Below the pieces are notes generated by a model, which had not been told where the DNA came from, ran no database searches, and saw only the letters and a list, made by a program, of their open reading frames with translations. Positions 51,801 to 59,909 of a DNA stretch of 64,000 nucleotides are shown in pieces (position 1 is the stretch's first letter; each line of letters begins with the position of its first letter). The stretch comes from an uncultured Bacteroidales bacterium. Its GTDB lineage: Bacteria; Bacteroidota; Bacteroidia; Bacteroidales; Paludibacteraceae. Made by a program: the position numbers and the translations under genes. The stretch lies in contig CALFTM010000060.1 in NCBI GenBank assembly GCA_937916355.1, forward strand, positions 1-64,000, given 5' to 3'.

Positions 51801-53374
51801 TGAAGGATATGGCGTTTGATGTCGGTTATCTGAACACCTCTTATGTCTTGTCAGACTCCGTTAAATTGACTCCTCATACGATTGAAGTCGACCAAGTGCA
51901 GGTTTTTGATACGGAGGGGAATTATGCGATCGTATCGGGTATGATGTTGCATGATTGTTTTAAAAATTTCAAGTATGCTTTTGATTTGAAGTGCGACAAA
52001 TTGCTTGCGTTGAACACGAAGGAAGAGGACAATGAAGTCTTTTTCGGAAAGGCTTATGCTCAGGGTACTGCCAATATATCGGGAACGGTGGAGACTGTAA
52101 ATATCAATTTAGCGATGAAGACTTTGCCGAATACGTTTGTTACGATTCCTTTGGAAGGTACTTCGTCGGTCAAGGAGAGTAGTTTCGTGACTTTCGTGGA
52201 GACTGAGCAGAAGAAGAGCATGACCGAGCTTAGAAAGATTCGACGTGAGAAGTTGAAAAAAATCGCAGAAAAGAAGACCTCTCCGACAAAAATGCAGTTG
52301 GTGATGGATTTGGAGGCTACGCCTGATGCGGAGGTGCATCTGATTATGGATGCGCAGCAGGGTGACATCATTAGGACCAAGGGGGCAGGTACTCTGCACA
52401 TGACCTATAACACCCGTGATGAGGATTTTAGGATGTATGGAGGTTATAACATTGAAAAGGGGGATTATCTGTTTACTATACAGAGTGTGATTTCCAGAAA
52501 ATTTGATATAGAGTCGGGTAGTTCTGTCAGGTGGACAGGAGATCCTGTCAATGCAGATTTGAACATCACTGCCAAGTATGCTTTGAATGCTTCGCTAAAT
52601 GATATTGTGGATGATCCGAATCTACGTACCAACACCTCTTTGGTGCATTGTTTGTTGGGGCTTACAGGAACTATTTCGAATCCGATCATCAAATTTGACA
52701 TCGAATTGCCAAATTCAGACGATGATGTGCGGAGTAAGTTGAAGAGTGTCATCAATACGGAAGAGGAGATGAATCGTAACATCGCTTCATTACTGGCTTT
52801 GGGGCATTTCTACAGTATGGATAAGACCGCCTCTTCGGTCGCTACAACAGAGTTGTCCTCTGTCGGCTTCTCTACGCTCTCTTCGCAATTGACCAACTGG
52901 ATTTCTAAAATCAATCAGGATGTCAGTATCGGATTGAATTACAGACCTTCTTCCACCGGGCTTGATGGTACGGTTACTTCCAGTGAGTTTGATGTAGCCC
53001 TTTCCACACAGTTCTTGAATGACCGCCTCTTGATGAATGGAAATTTTGGTTATAGGGACGAGGTGACCGATATGGACAATATCTCCAATAGCATCATTGA
53101 TTTCGATATTGAGTATAAGTTGAATAAATCCGGAAAGTTGCGCACCAAAGGATTTAATCGCTCTAATAATAGTTATTTCAAACAAGCTCCTAATACACAA
53201 GGAATCGGATTGGTGTATCGAGAGGATTTTGATACCTTCTCAGGATTGTTGAAGTCTTATTGGGATTCTTTGAAACGTACCTTCCAAAGAAAGGAGGACG
53301 AAGCAGAGGAAAAGAAGGAGGAGGATGAGTTGAAGGAAGAAGAGGTTGACATGTTGAATCCGGGTTCGGAGTAG
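48812..53374 (+). CDS. tamB: Translocation and assembly module TamB-type protein
   Basis: 1520 residues from the TTG at 48812. It has an N-terminal membrane anchor, a long series of beta-strand repeats (AsmA/TamB type), and the C-terminal DUF490/TamB domain (about 1170-1480) with YGGYNIEKGDYLFTIQ, GTISNPIIKFDIELP and LALGHFYSMD. An acidic/Lys-rich tail (REDEAEEKKEEDELKEEE-like) ends it. TamB-like proteins bridge inner and outer membranes and carry phospholipids or assist outer-membrane assembly. No ATG or GTG is available: the preceding in-frame codons encode LIKRFTYILL, a perfect basic-then-hydrophobic anchor, so initiation at the ATA near 48788 is possible. tsaD is divergent. Confidence 0.9.
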   Translation: MSIAGGIFFLLLLGYSVLQNKQLQRSVVDQITHSLSSQVGSEVDIEEIEWNFPNSFVLKNVYIEDLQKDTLLYVNRTKVTINLLQLLYSKISFRTIQFTGLDAKLSVDSTDTPNFQFFIEAFKPEKNDTLRFQWTMDIESAAFEDCAISFKNPYKEKLIGRYNPFDTYLYDINGFIYVRSFLKKETSILVEDISFKEKSGLVVENISTSISANEEDLSVQNLMMKTPNSNLNVNRAVVYHDQYQAFKQPMEKLRGGVEISNTTLQPSDFSVFWPNLDLLQDPLEISGKFYGLLSEFQVEDLLLKYKDVSCVSGSVFVKDLLPEPKNVSISGYVDRISSNAEELGEILLAVMDREVLLSEKLDSLGVFAYQGSLDGTLSKMVSNGNMTSNLGVLDLSVVLSSSDRQLKSYKVDGKIGSKNCHLDRLLGAKSELGNFSFDLNIMLEKFADRDFSLTAKGVVDSLYYKNYCYQNMMMNGVFDKEGFDGSVIVSDKNVEMSFEGKVDLQKEEPLFHFSSNVSNVDLVATNLLKTAEKAQLTFNVETNFTGKNIDDLEGSFSVDNLIYTKDDKEFSLNNLSFSATTKSKEKKELSIYSDYLNGKLLGRYSFATLPMQLHNIAHHYFPALVKEEKVEDETSEKKRKERAMVNDFTFDFSVDNLEPINEVFNLPFVVEEEAKIKGFFHENSQQFRVRVEAPVLRKGSSSCTDLLMLLENPQDRLKVLCRTTVLSNNQRRKPYYISLNTQSVKDDLDLRFSFSNSGENTYSGNLDLKALFKDFQKGEGVTADIEIKPTNFYLNDTIWNLRGSKVMIDKKVIEIDSLLLGHNSQFLCINGRNSYEANERINVHFSDLQLGFFSDLLANKNISFNGVTGGDLYVYQLFKQPFFEGELYVYDGELNECVLGDLSVKAEWLKKEKCLDFDVDLLSPYKDRTQLSKSVIHGGVFFGNDSLHIAGDLKDVNMAFLRKYLQNVLQNNTGTVSGKVAAYGKFGDIGLEGTAYVKDMAFDVGYLNTSYVLSDSVKLTPHTIEVDQVQVFDTEGNYAIVSGMMLHDCFKNFKYAFDLKCDKLLALNTKEEDNEVFFGKAYAQGTANISGTVETVNINLAMKTLPNTFVTIPLEGTSSVKESSFVTFVETEQKKSMTELRKIRREKLKKIAEKKTSPTKMQLVMDLEATPDAEVHLIMDAQQGDIIRTKGAGTLHMTYNTRDEDFRMYGGYNIEKGDYLFTIQSVISRKFDIESGSSVRWTGDPVNADLNITAKYALNASLNDIVDDPNLRTNTSLVHCLLGLTGTISNPIIKFDIELPNSDDDVRSKLKSVINTEEEMNRNIASLLALGHFYSMDKTASSVATTELSSVGFSTLSSQLTNWISKINQDVSIGLNYRPSSTGLDGTVTSSEFDVALSTQFLNDRLLMNGNFGYRDEVTDMDNISNSIIDFDIEYKLNKSGKLRTKGFNRSNNSYFKQAPNTQGIGLVYREDFDTFSGLLKSYWDSLKRTFQRKEDEAEEKKEEDELKEEEVDMLNPGSE

Positions 53375-53454
53375 AAGGATAGTCTGGCAGAAAGTCTGCA
53401 TGGCCTAATTGGTCGGAAAAGGAGTTTGTCAGAAAAAAACATGAAGATTGTCTA

Positions 53455-53515
53455 AAAAAAAGAGGTCGACGTAAAGCCAACCTTTCGGTTGAGAGCTTTT
53501 GCCGACCCTTTTTAT
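53455..53515. terminator. Bidirectional terminator between tamB and the YegP-like gene
   Basis: GGTCG (53464-53468) and CGACC (53503-53507) close a longer structure with AAAGC/GCTTT and CAACC/GGTTG stems inside, with A- and T-rich flanks, between convergent genes. Confidence 0.75.
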
Positions 53516-53530
53516 CAAATATAAAAGCGA

Positions 53531-53911
53531 TTATTCCTCTTTGCTCTTATCTTCGATAGAAGCCTCAGGAGCGTTTTTGCGGATGGACTCGATACCGTTC
53601 ATGCAACCTGCTTTAGACTCGTAAGCTTCGCCTGTTGCGATGATCTCTCCGTTTGTAGCCTTAAGACGGAAACGGAATTTTCCAGCCTTGTCCTTATATA
53701 CTTCAAACTTAGGATTCTTTGCTGTTTGTACATCCTCCACTGTCTGATCCTCCAAATTGGCAGCAACGCTATTTTTTTGTACACTTGCAATTCCGTTTTT
53801 ACATGCAGATAATGTAGTGTAAATCTCAGAAGTTGCAATAACTTGGTTGTTACCTGCTAATAGATCAAATTTAACGCCATCTTTGGCTTTTTTAATTACG
53901 AATTTTCCCAT
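53531..53911 (-). CDS. YegP/DUF1508-family protein with two tandem domains
   Basis: 126 residues made of two DUF1508 repeats: KFVIKKAKDGVKFDLLAGNNQVIATSE (about 3-29) and KFEVYKDKAGKFRFRLKATNGEIIATGE (about 68-95), each followed by the (S/K)AC(K/M)NGI(A/E)S(V/I) helix. The E. coli YegP structure is a similar two-repeat alpha/beta protein of unknown function. No signal peptide. A TAAATTTG -7 element is at 53955-53962. Confidence 0.9.
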   Translation of the reverse strand: MGKFVIKKAKDGVKFDLLAGNNQVIATSEIYTTLSACKNGIASVQKNSVAANLEDQTVEDVQTAKNPKFEVYKDKAGKFRFRLKATNGEIIATGEAYESKAGCMNGIESIRKNAPEASIEDKSKEE

Positions 53912-53954
53912 GATTAGATTTTATTAAAATGTTCAATTTTATTATTCATGCTTA

Positions 53955-53962
53955 CAAATTTA
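53955..53962 (-). promoter_or_regulatory. -7 element of the YegP-like gene
   Basis: TAAATTTGTA on the minus strand, 44 bases before the ATG. No -33. Confidence 0.45.
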
Positions 53963-54140
53963 GAAAAATATTTCAATCAGAGAAAAAAATCTTCTAAATC
54001 ATTTCCTTAAATACAAAAAAAAGGAAAAAAAATCTGCCAATTTGCAATGTTCCGTTATGTCATAAAATTTTCAGTGAGGTTTTTATGTCGTTTCTTCCCT
54101 TTTGTCTTCTATTGGAAGTTCTTAATAGGAAAATTTTTAT

Positions 54141-54148
54141 TAAATTCG
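54141..54148 (+). promoter_or_regulatory. Candidate variant -7 element of valS
   Basis: TAAATTCG followed by CAG. The leader to 54220 would be about 65 bases. Confidence 0.4.
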
Positions 54149-54219
54149 CAGATGATTTTGAAATGGGTTTGCCCCTTCTTCTTTTTCATTTTATAGAGTA
54201 ATGTAATTGTCATAAAAAT

Positions 54220-56895
54220 ATGCAAGAATTAGCAAACAAGTACAACCCCGCCGATGTAGAGGCGAAATGGTACCAATATTGGTTGGACAACCAATTTTTT
54301 AAGTCAACACCGGATGGTAGAGAACCCTATACGATCGTTATTCCACCTCCTAATGTGACCGGTGTGTTGCACATGGGACACATGTTGAACAATACAATTC
54401 AAGATATTCTCGTGCGTCGTGCCAGAATGCAAGGAAAGAATGCTTGTTGGGTTCCGGGTACAGACCACGCTTCTATTGCTACGGAGGCGAAGGTGGTGAA
54501 CCGACTTGCTCAGCAAGGCATAAAGAAGAGCGACCTCTCTCGTGAAGAATTTTTGAAACACGCTTGGGAATGGACTGACGAGCATGGCGGAATCATTTTG
54601 AAGCAGTTGCGCAAACTCGGAGCCTCTTGCGACTGGGATCGTACCGGTTTTACAATGGATGAGACCCGTAGTAAGAGTGTGTTCAAGGTTTTCGTGGATT
54701 TGTATAACAAGGGTCTGATCTACCGTGGTGTGCGCATGGTCAATTGGGATCCGAAGGCGTTGACCGCACTTTCTGATGAGGAGGTGATTTATAAGGAGGA
54801 GAACAGCAAATTGTTCTACCTGAAATATTATGTGGCGGATGACTCAAATGTCGATGAACCTGCCAAAGAGGGAGAAATCATTCACAAGGATGCCAAGGGT
54901 CGATATGCGGTTGTCGCAACTACTCGTCCGGAGACTATCATGGGTGATACTGCCATGTGTATCAATCCGAATGACCCTAAAAACCAGTGGTTGAAGGGCA
55001 AGAAGGTGATCGTGCCGCTGGTGAACCGTGTAATCCCTGTAATTGAAGATGATTATGTGGACATCGAATTTGGTACGGGTTGTTTGAAAGTGACTCCGGC
55101 TCACGATGTGAACGACTATATGTTGGGTGAGAAGTACAACCTGACTACGATTGATATTTTCAATGATAATGGAACGATCAGCGAGGCTGGTGGCCTGTAT
55201 GTTGGGCAAGACCGTTTTGATGTCCGTAAGCAGATCGAAAAGGATTTGGATGCGGCAGGACTGTTGGAGAAGACAGAGGCTTATACTAATAAGGTGGGCT
55301 ACTCGGAGCGTACAAATGTCGTAATCGAACCGAAGCTTTCAATGCAATGGTTCTTGAAGATGGAGCATTTGGCAAAAATCGCTTTGGAACCAGTGATGAA
55401 GGATGATATAAAATTCTATCCTCCTAAGTATAAGAACACATATCGTAATTGGTTGGAGAACATCAAAGATTGGTGTATTAGCCGCCAATTGTGGTGGGGA
55501 CATCGAATCCCTGCTTACTTCCTCCCAGAGGGCGGTTATGTCGTTGCGGAGACTCCAGAGGAGGCTCTTGAGATGGCAAAGAAGAAGTCGGGTAAGGATT
55601 TGAAATTGTCAGACCTTCGTCAGGATGAGGATTGTTTGGACACTTGGTTCTCCTCTTGGTTGTGGCCAATTTCATTGTTTGATGGAATCAACAATCCGGG
55701 TAATGAGGAACTGAAGTATTATTATCCTACGAATGATTTGGTAACCGGCCCGGACATCATCTTCTTCTGGGTGGCACGTATGATTATGGCTGGTTATGAA
55801 TATGAAGGTTTGATGCCATTCAAGAATGTCTATTTCACAGGTATCGTGAGAGATAAGATTGGAAGGAAGATGTCGAAGTCTCTTGGTAACTCACCAGACC
55901 CGTTGGAGCTAATCGAGCAGTATGGTGCGGATGGTGTTCGTATGGGAATGATGTTGTCTGCCCCTGCAGGAAACGATATTTTGTTTGATGAGGCTCTTTG
56001 CGAACAAGGACGTAACTTCAACAACAAGATTTGGAATGCCTTCCGTTTGGTAAAAGGTTGGAGTGTGGACGAGAATATCGAACAACCAGAATCGGCGAAG
56101 GTTGCCACCAAATGGTTCTCTCATCAGTTGCGTAAGACGGTTGCGGAGATCAATGATGATTTTGAAAAATATCGTATCAGCGAAGCCCTCATGGCAGTCT
56201 ACCGTCTCTTCTGGGATGAATTCTCTTCTTGGTATTTGGAGATGGTAAAACCTGCATATCAGCAACCTATCGACAAGGCCACCTACGAGCAGACGCTTGA
56301 GTTCTTTGAGGTGTTGTTGAAATTGCTTCATCCATTCATGCCGTTTATCACAGAGGAGCTTTTCCAAGCATTGAAACCTCGAGGAGAAAAAGAGAGTGTG
56401 ATGGTGAGTCTTCAACCGAAAGTGGAGGAGTATTGCGAAAAGTGCATCCAAAGAATGGAGGTTACGAAGGAGATTATCGCTGGCGTGCGAAATATTCGTG
56501 CAGAAAAAGGCATTTCTCCTCGTGAAGCATTTGAGTTGCATTTCAAAGGTGATTTGGACGAGAAGAACAACGCCATCATCCAAAAATTGGCTAATATCAG
56601 TGCTATTTCACAATCGGATAATGCAGAGCAGGGTGCTTCTTCATCTTTCATGGTTGGAACAGTCGAAATTTCAATTCCATTGGGTAGCAATGTGAATGTG
56701 GAAGAAGAGAAGAAGAAGATGGAGGCTGAAATCGCTTATTTGGAAGGTTTCTTGAACTCTGTAAATAAGAAGTTGAGCAATGAGAAGTTTGTTGCCAATG
56801 CCAAGCCTGAAATCGTGGAGAATGAGCGTAAGAAGAAAGCGGATGCAGAGAGCAAGATTGCAACTTTGAAAAGTAATATCGAAAAGTTAGGTTAA
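54220..56895 (+). CDS. valS: Valyl-tRNA synthetase
   Basis: Class I aminoacyl-tRNA synthetase of 891 residues. The HIGH-type motif is HMGH at 51-54 (PPPNVTGVLHMGHML), KMSKS is at 550-554 (GRKMSKSLGNSPDP), and the editing (CP1) domain includes TTRPETIMGDTAMC. The anticodon-binding domain follows, and a C-terminal coiled coil (about 820-890, VEEEKKKMEAEIAYLEGFLNS) binds tRNA. All domains are present and length is normal. Monocistronic, ending at a strong terminator. Confidence 0.97.
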   Translation: MQELANKYNPADVEAKWYQYWLDNQFFKSTPDGREPYTIVIPPPNVTGVLHMGHMLNNTIQDILVRRARMQGKNACWVPGTDHASIATEAKVVNRLAQQGIKKSDLSREEFLKHAWEWTDEHGGIILKQLRKLGASCDWDRTGFTMDETRSKSVFKVFVDLYNKGLIYRGVRMVNWDPKALTALSDEEVIYKEENSKLFYLKYYVADDSNVDEPAKEGEIIHKDAKGRYAVVATTRPETIMGDTAMCINPNDPKNQWLKGKKVIVPLVNRVIPVIEDDYVDIEFGTGCLKVTPAHDVNDYMLGEKYNLTTIDIFNDNGTISEAGGLYVGQDRFDVRKQIEKDLDAAGLLEKTEAYTNKVGYSERTNVVIEPKLSMQWFLKMEHLAKIALEPVMKDDIKFYPPKYKNTYRNWLENIKDWCISRQLWWGHRIPAYFLPEGGYVVAETPEEALEMAKKKSGKDLKLSDLRQDEDCLDTWFSSWLWPISLFDGINNPGNEELKYYYPTNDLVTGPDIIFFWVARMIMAGYEYEGLMPFKNVYFTGIVRDKIGRKMSKSLGNSPDPLELIEQYGADGVRMGMMLSAPAGNDILFDEALCEQGRNFNNKIWNAFRLVKGWSVDENIEQPESAKVATKWFSHQLRKTVAEINDDFEKYRISEALMAVYRLFWDEFSSWYLEMVKPAYQQPIDKATYEQTLEFFEVLLKLLHPFMPFITEELFQALKPRGEKESVMVSLQPKVEEYCEKCIQRMEVTKEIIAGVRNIRAEKGISPREAFELHFKGDLDEKNNAIIQKLANISAISQSDNAEQGASSSFMVGTVEISIPLGSNVNVEEEKKKMEAEIAYLEGFLNSVNKKLSNEKFVANAKPEIVENERKKKADAESKIATLKSNIEKLG

Positions 56896-56915
56896 AAGAC
56901 TTTTGTTGTGATATG

Positions 56916-56952
56916 AAAAATACCCTCGTCTGAAAAAGGCGAGGGTATTTTT
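56916..56952 (+). terminator. Terminator after valS
   Basis: AAAAATACCCTCG (56916-56928) and CGAGGGTATTTTT (56940-56952) form a perfect 13-bp stem. The far gene end is on the other strand, so it may act in both directions. Confidence 0.9.
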
Positions 56953-57014
56953 ATTGGATTTATTTCAGGATTTCAAATCCTTTTTAGGAGCTTCATTACA
57001 ATTTTACGAGATTC

Positions 57015-58529
57015 TCATTTGAATTTAATTGAGTTGAGAAGCTTTTCTACATCCTTTTGGTACGCTTTAATCCCTTCTTTCTCTTCTAATATGACATATA
57101 TTAAAACGAGGGAGTTCTCTCTTATATGGAAGTACAATGTTTGATCGAATTTAATTTTCTCATCCAATTCTTGAAAATCTCCCTTTACTGCTATCCATTT
57201 ATTCCCATTGATGGTAACTGTTTCTCTGCTTTTCTCGTCATCCAAAAAACCGTCCGCTTCCAATAAATTGTTTACTATAAAATTTTCATAGGTTTTATAT
57301 TTCTCGACAGCATCTTTTTGGGAGTTATAAAGATGTTTTATTTTCAACAAATCCTCACTGGCTTCTCTGTGGCTAATGATGATGGCCTCTCTGTAATAGT
57401 CATTAGGATCTGAGAGGTATGCTCCAAAAGCCTTCTGTGTGTTGTCGGAATCATCTTCCTCATAGTAGTCTGGGCATGAGAATGACATTCCGTTCAACTC
57501 ATGTTGCGTCCATTTTGTGTCTGCTTGAGGTGATTTGTAAACAATCTCTTTAAATTTGATAGATTTGAAAATCTTATCTACATCAGATTTGTATAATTTT
57601 GACTTCTCGTCTTCTAAATTTATAGTGATTTGATAGATGTCATTCGCATGATAGAATATACAGAATTCACTTTTTACCTTAATTCCGTTATTCTCGGTAG
57701 AGGTAGTTGAAATGTTGATTTGTTTACCTCCGATGGTGATTTTGCGCTTATCGATTACATTGAGTTTTTTTTCTATTTCCGATTGAAATGTTTTTAGGTC
57801 CTTCTCTTCTGCTTTGAATTTTCTAAGTCTGAGGTTCTCGACAAACACATCATCGTCGCTTGTGAAATTTTCTTGAAAAAGGACAAAAGAATTTTCATCC
57901 TCTCCTTCCATTTGCAGGTAATCTGGAATTGTTATCTCCACATTACCATATTCTATAGGTTCCCATTGCTCAGTTTCTGCTGGTTTTTTGTATGCTTTGA
58001 CATTAAAAGAATTGAAAATCTCTTTCACATCATTGATGTATTTGTCATAGTTTTCTGCAAGGCAGGTGAAGCTCAGGAGATATACTTTTCCTGTTCCTTT
58101 AAATAGAGCAGTCTGATAAATCTTTAAATTGTAGATGCCTTGTTTGACATTGGTAAGGAAATTTTTTCCTTTGAGACCATTAATTGTCACATCTTCAACC
58201 GTAACATCAGCAGAATACAACCTTTTATATTCTTCTTTAGTCGCTTTTTCGTAATCCTTAGGATTCATGTATTGCTGAACTGCTACGATCAGATTTGAGT
58301 TGGTTGATTGGTCAATGAGTGTGGTTGATGTCGAGTTGGAACTGTTTATGGTTTCTTCTAAGGTAAAGTAATCGGGAAAGGTTATGGAATATCCACTCCG
58401 ATTGATTTCCCACCATTCCTCTTCAACAGTCTCTTCATTGTTTAAGTCTGAATTTACCACTGCTGCGTAAACATTTGAGCCTACCATTAAACCTATGGAT
58501 AATACTATCCCCAATAAAATTTTTTTCAT
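57015..58529 (-). CDS. Secreted protein with three tandem PsbP/DcrB-like domains
   Basis: 504 residues. A signal peptide (about 1-22, ending VYA) is followed by three repeats of about 145-160 residues: roughly 40-182, 188-334 and 338-504. Each begins with a Trp-containing strand and a sentence of the form (W-x3-x-GxxxxxPDY), as EEEWWEINRSGYSITFPDYF, EQWEPIEYGNVEITIPDYL and TKWTQHELNGMSFSCPDYY. Each ends with DVxxxxxSxxxK-type helix (DVKEIFNSFNVK, DVDKIFKSIKFK, DVEKLLNSIKFK). The fold suggests PsbP/DcrB/LpqN-like domains. No catalytic residues are obvious. It follows its homologue (58608-59594) by 78 bases. Function unknown, probably envelope or secreted. Confidence 0.7.
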   Translation of the reverse strand: MKKILLGIVLSIGLMVGSNVYAAVVNSDLNNEETVEEEWWEINRSGYSITFPDYFTLEETINSSNSTSTTLIDQSTNSNLIVAVQQYMNPKDYEKATKEEYKRLYSADVTVEDVTINGLKGKNFLTNVKQGIYNLKIYQTALFKGTGKVYLLSFTCLAENYDKYINDVKEIFNSFNVKAYKKPAETEQWEPIEYGNVEITIPDYLQMEGEDENSFVLFQENFTSDDDVFVENLRLRKFKAEEKDLKTFQSEIEKKLNVIDKRKITIGGKQINISTTSTENNGIKVKSEFCIFYHANDIYQITINLEDEKSKLYKSDVDKIFKSIKFKEIVYKSPQADTKWTQHELNGMSFSCPDYYEEDDSDNTQKAFGAYLSDPNDYYREAIIISHREASEDLLKIKHLYNSQKDAVEKYKTYENFIVNNLLEADGFLDDEKSRETVTINGNKWIAVKGDFQELDEKIKFDQTLYFHIRENSLVLIYVILEEKEGIKAYQKDVEKLLNSIKFK

Positions 58530-58607
58530 GTCAATTATATTATTTATTAGATTTTACAATGTTTATAGGAGGAGTGTTGTTCTCTTTTTTTACAAAACCC
58601 CAGTCCT

Positions 58608-59594
58608 TTAGTCTGATGTTTTTAGAGATTCGACAATCTTTTCGATTATCTCATTACAATGCTCGACATCTTTCCCTATAAAAAATAGTACATATATTTT
58701 CTCTTTTACATGGAACGTATGAAAAATCATAGATAAGTTATCGGCTCTTGTTATGAATGTTAACTTTCGTCCATTGATGATCTTCTCTTTTGTTTGCCAT
58801 TCATCAGACGATAATTCTTTTTTATCTTTCTCTAAATTTTTTAAAAAACTTTCTCCTCGACAGATGTATGAAATAAAGTGTGTATCTATAAAGAATAGAT
58901 CAGGATCTGCTTTGAGTTCATCTTTGGTATGTGATAAAAATTTTTTCACAACTTCCTCATCATTGTCAAGTTTTTTCATGAAAGTAGGGTAGTAGATGGA
59001 GAAATCTTCCGTCTTATACTCTTTCCATTCCGATTCTACGCCTGTCAGTCTGATGGAATTGAATGCTTTTTCGACATCATCTAAGTAGCGGTTTAATCTT
59101 TTCTTTTCTCCTACAAAAGTGATTATTGTGATTTTTTTTCTTTCAAACAGAACGCATTGTTTAATTAAGCATTCATATACTCCCTGTTTTATTTCGTAAG
59201 AAAAATTAACACCAATGACGCTATCTCTTGAAAAAAAACTATGGTTGACGTTTTCCGCCAAAAAGTAGTCGTGAGCCTCTTTGTAGGAGGCCTCTATAAA
59301 CTGGTTTATAGTGGCACCGTTCCTATTTCTTGAGGTGATGGTTATATTTTCACGAAACAAGTCTTGTTGATCTTCTTGTTGGGTGATTAGCTTGATAACA
59401 TTATTTGCAATGGAAGATTCGTAGTAGTTGGGATAATTCATCGTAATTTTCCCTCCATACAAAGATAGCGTATCCCACTCTTGTTTTTGTACTGACTCTT
59501 CAAGGTACAATCCTTCTTGTGCATGAACACAAGAAAATATAAAGGAAAATAATATTATGGTTAATGTCTTTAATATTTTCATCTTTTTTCTCAT
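58608..59594 (-). CDS. Secreted protein with two tandem PsbP/DcrB-like domains
   Basis: 328 residues. The signal peptide ends at about residue 26 (SCVHAQ); an internal ATG at 59582 is an alternative start. Two repeats (about 38-184 and 186-326) share the layout of the downstream protein: a W-x-x-x strand, Y-(P)-(N/T)-(Y/F) (WDTLSLYGGKITMNYPNYY, SEWKEYKTEDFSIYYPTFM), a beta-rich middle, and an ending amphipathic helix (DVEKAFNSIRLTG, EIIEKIVESLKTSD). A TACCTTTG -7 with a TTG 21 bases upstream (59645-59676) precedes it. The next gene is the three-domain homologue. Function unknown. Confidence 0.68.
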   Translation of the reverse strand: MRKKMKILKTLTIILFSFIFSCVHAQEGLYLEESVQKQEWDTLSLYGGKITMNYPNYYESSIANNVIKLITQQEDQQDLFRENITITSRNRNGATINQFIEASYKEAHDYFLAENVNHSFFSRDSVIGVNFSYEIKQGVYECLIKQCVLFERKKITIITFVGEKKRLNRYLDDVEKAFNSIRLTGVESEWKEYKTEDFSIYYPTFMKKLDNDEEVVKKFLSHTKDELKADPDLFFIDTHFISYICRGESFLKNLEKDKKELSSDEWQTKEKIINGRKLTFITRADNLSMIFHTFHVKEKIYVLFFIGKDVEHCNEIIEKIVESLKTSD

Positions 59595-59644
59595 TAGTGA
59601 GCAGTTGGAACCTCATTAGGGTTACTGCTAAAGCGATTATTTCA

Positions 59645-59676
59645 CAAAGGTAGTATAATTTTCCTGAAAAAAACAA
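59645..59676 (-). promoter_or_regulatory. Promoter of the PsbP-like gene pair
   Basis: On the minus strand, TTG (59676-59674), a 21-base spacer and TACCTTTG (59652-59645). About 50 bases precede the start codon. Confidence 0.6.
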
Positions 59677-59716
59677 CTTTTTTACTGCTTTTTTTTGTTT
59701 ATTGGGGGGGGTAATT

Positions 59717-59731
59717 TACTGATAATCAGTA
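59717..59731. repeat. Inverted repeat TACTGAT-A-ATCAGTA
   Basis: Perfect 7-bp arms about one base. It shares the TACTG/CAGTA half-site with the repeat at 59789-59808. Confidence 0.65.
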
Positions 59732-59788
59732 TTTTATATTTTTTTTGGGTGTTATATTCCAACTTTTATGTTATTTGAATGTTTGAGC

Positions 59789-59808
59789 ATTACTGGCAAT
59801 TCAGTAAT
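59789..59808. repeat. Inverted repeat ATTACTG-N6-CAGTAAT
   Basis: Perfect 7-bp arms around GCAATT. Single TACTG half-sites also occur near 59622 and 59682. Confidence 0.65.
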
Positions 59809-59858
59809 TATTTACAGATAGCAGTTGCGTTTGCATTTCCATTCTTTTTTTGACAAAA

Positions 59859-59889
59859 AAAAAGGAGACCCGAAAAGAGTCTCCTTTTT
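59859..59889 (-). terminator. Terminator of the pyruvate:ferredoxin oxidoreductase gene
   Basis: AAAAAGGAGAC (59859-59869), a 9-base loop, GTCTCCTTTTT (59879-59889). On the minus strand a run of T follows. Confidence 0.88.
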
Positions 59890-59909
59890 CAAATTATAAC
59901 GTCAGAGGA

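Larger units (their letters stand above)
53912..54219. other. Divergent 308-base gap between the YegP-like gene and valS
   Basis: AT-rich, without an open frame of note. It has the YegP -7 element (TAAATTTG, minus, 53955-53962) and a TAAATTCGCAG string at 54141-54151 that may be the valS -7. I saw no T-box or other leader structure. Confidence 0.5.
59595..59909. other. 315-base gap with a promoter, paired inverted repeats and a G8 tract
   Basis: No gene. It holds the promoter of the PsbP-like pair (59645-59676), a run of eight G near 59704-59711, two inverted repeats that share TACTG/CAGTA half-sites (59717-59731 and 59789-59808), and the terminator of the PFOR gene (59859-59889). Confidence 0.6.
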
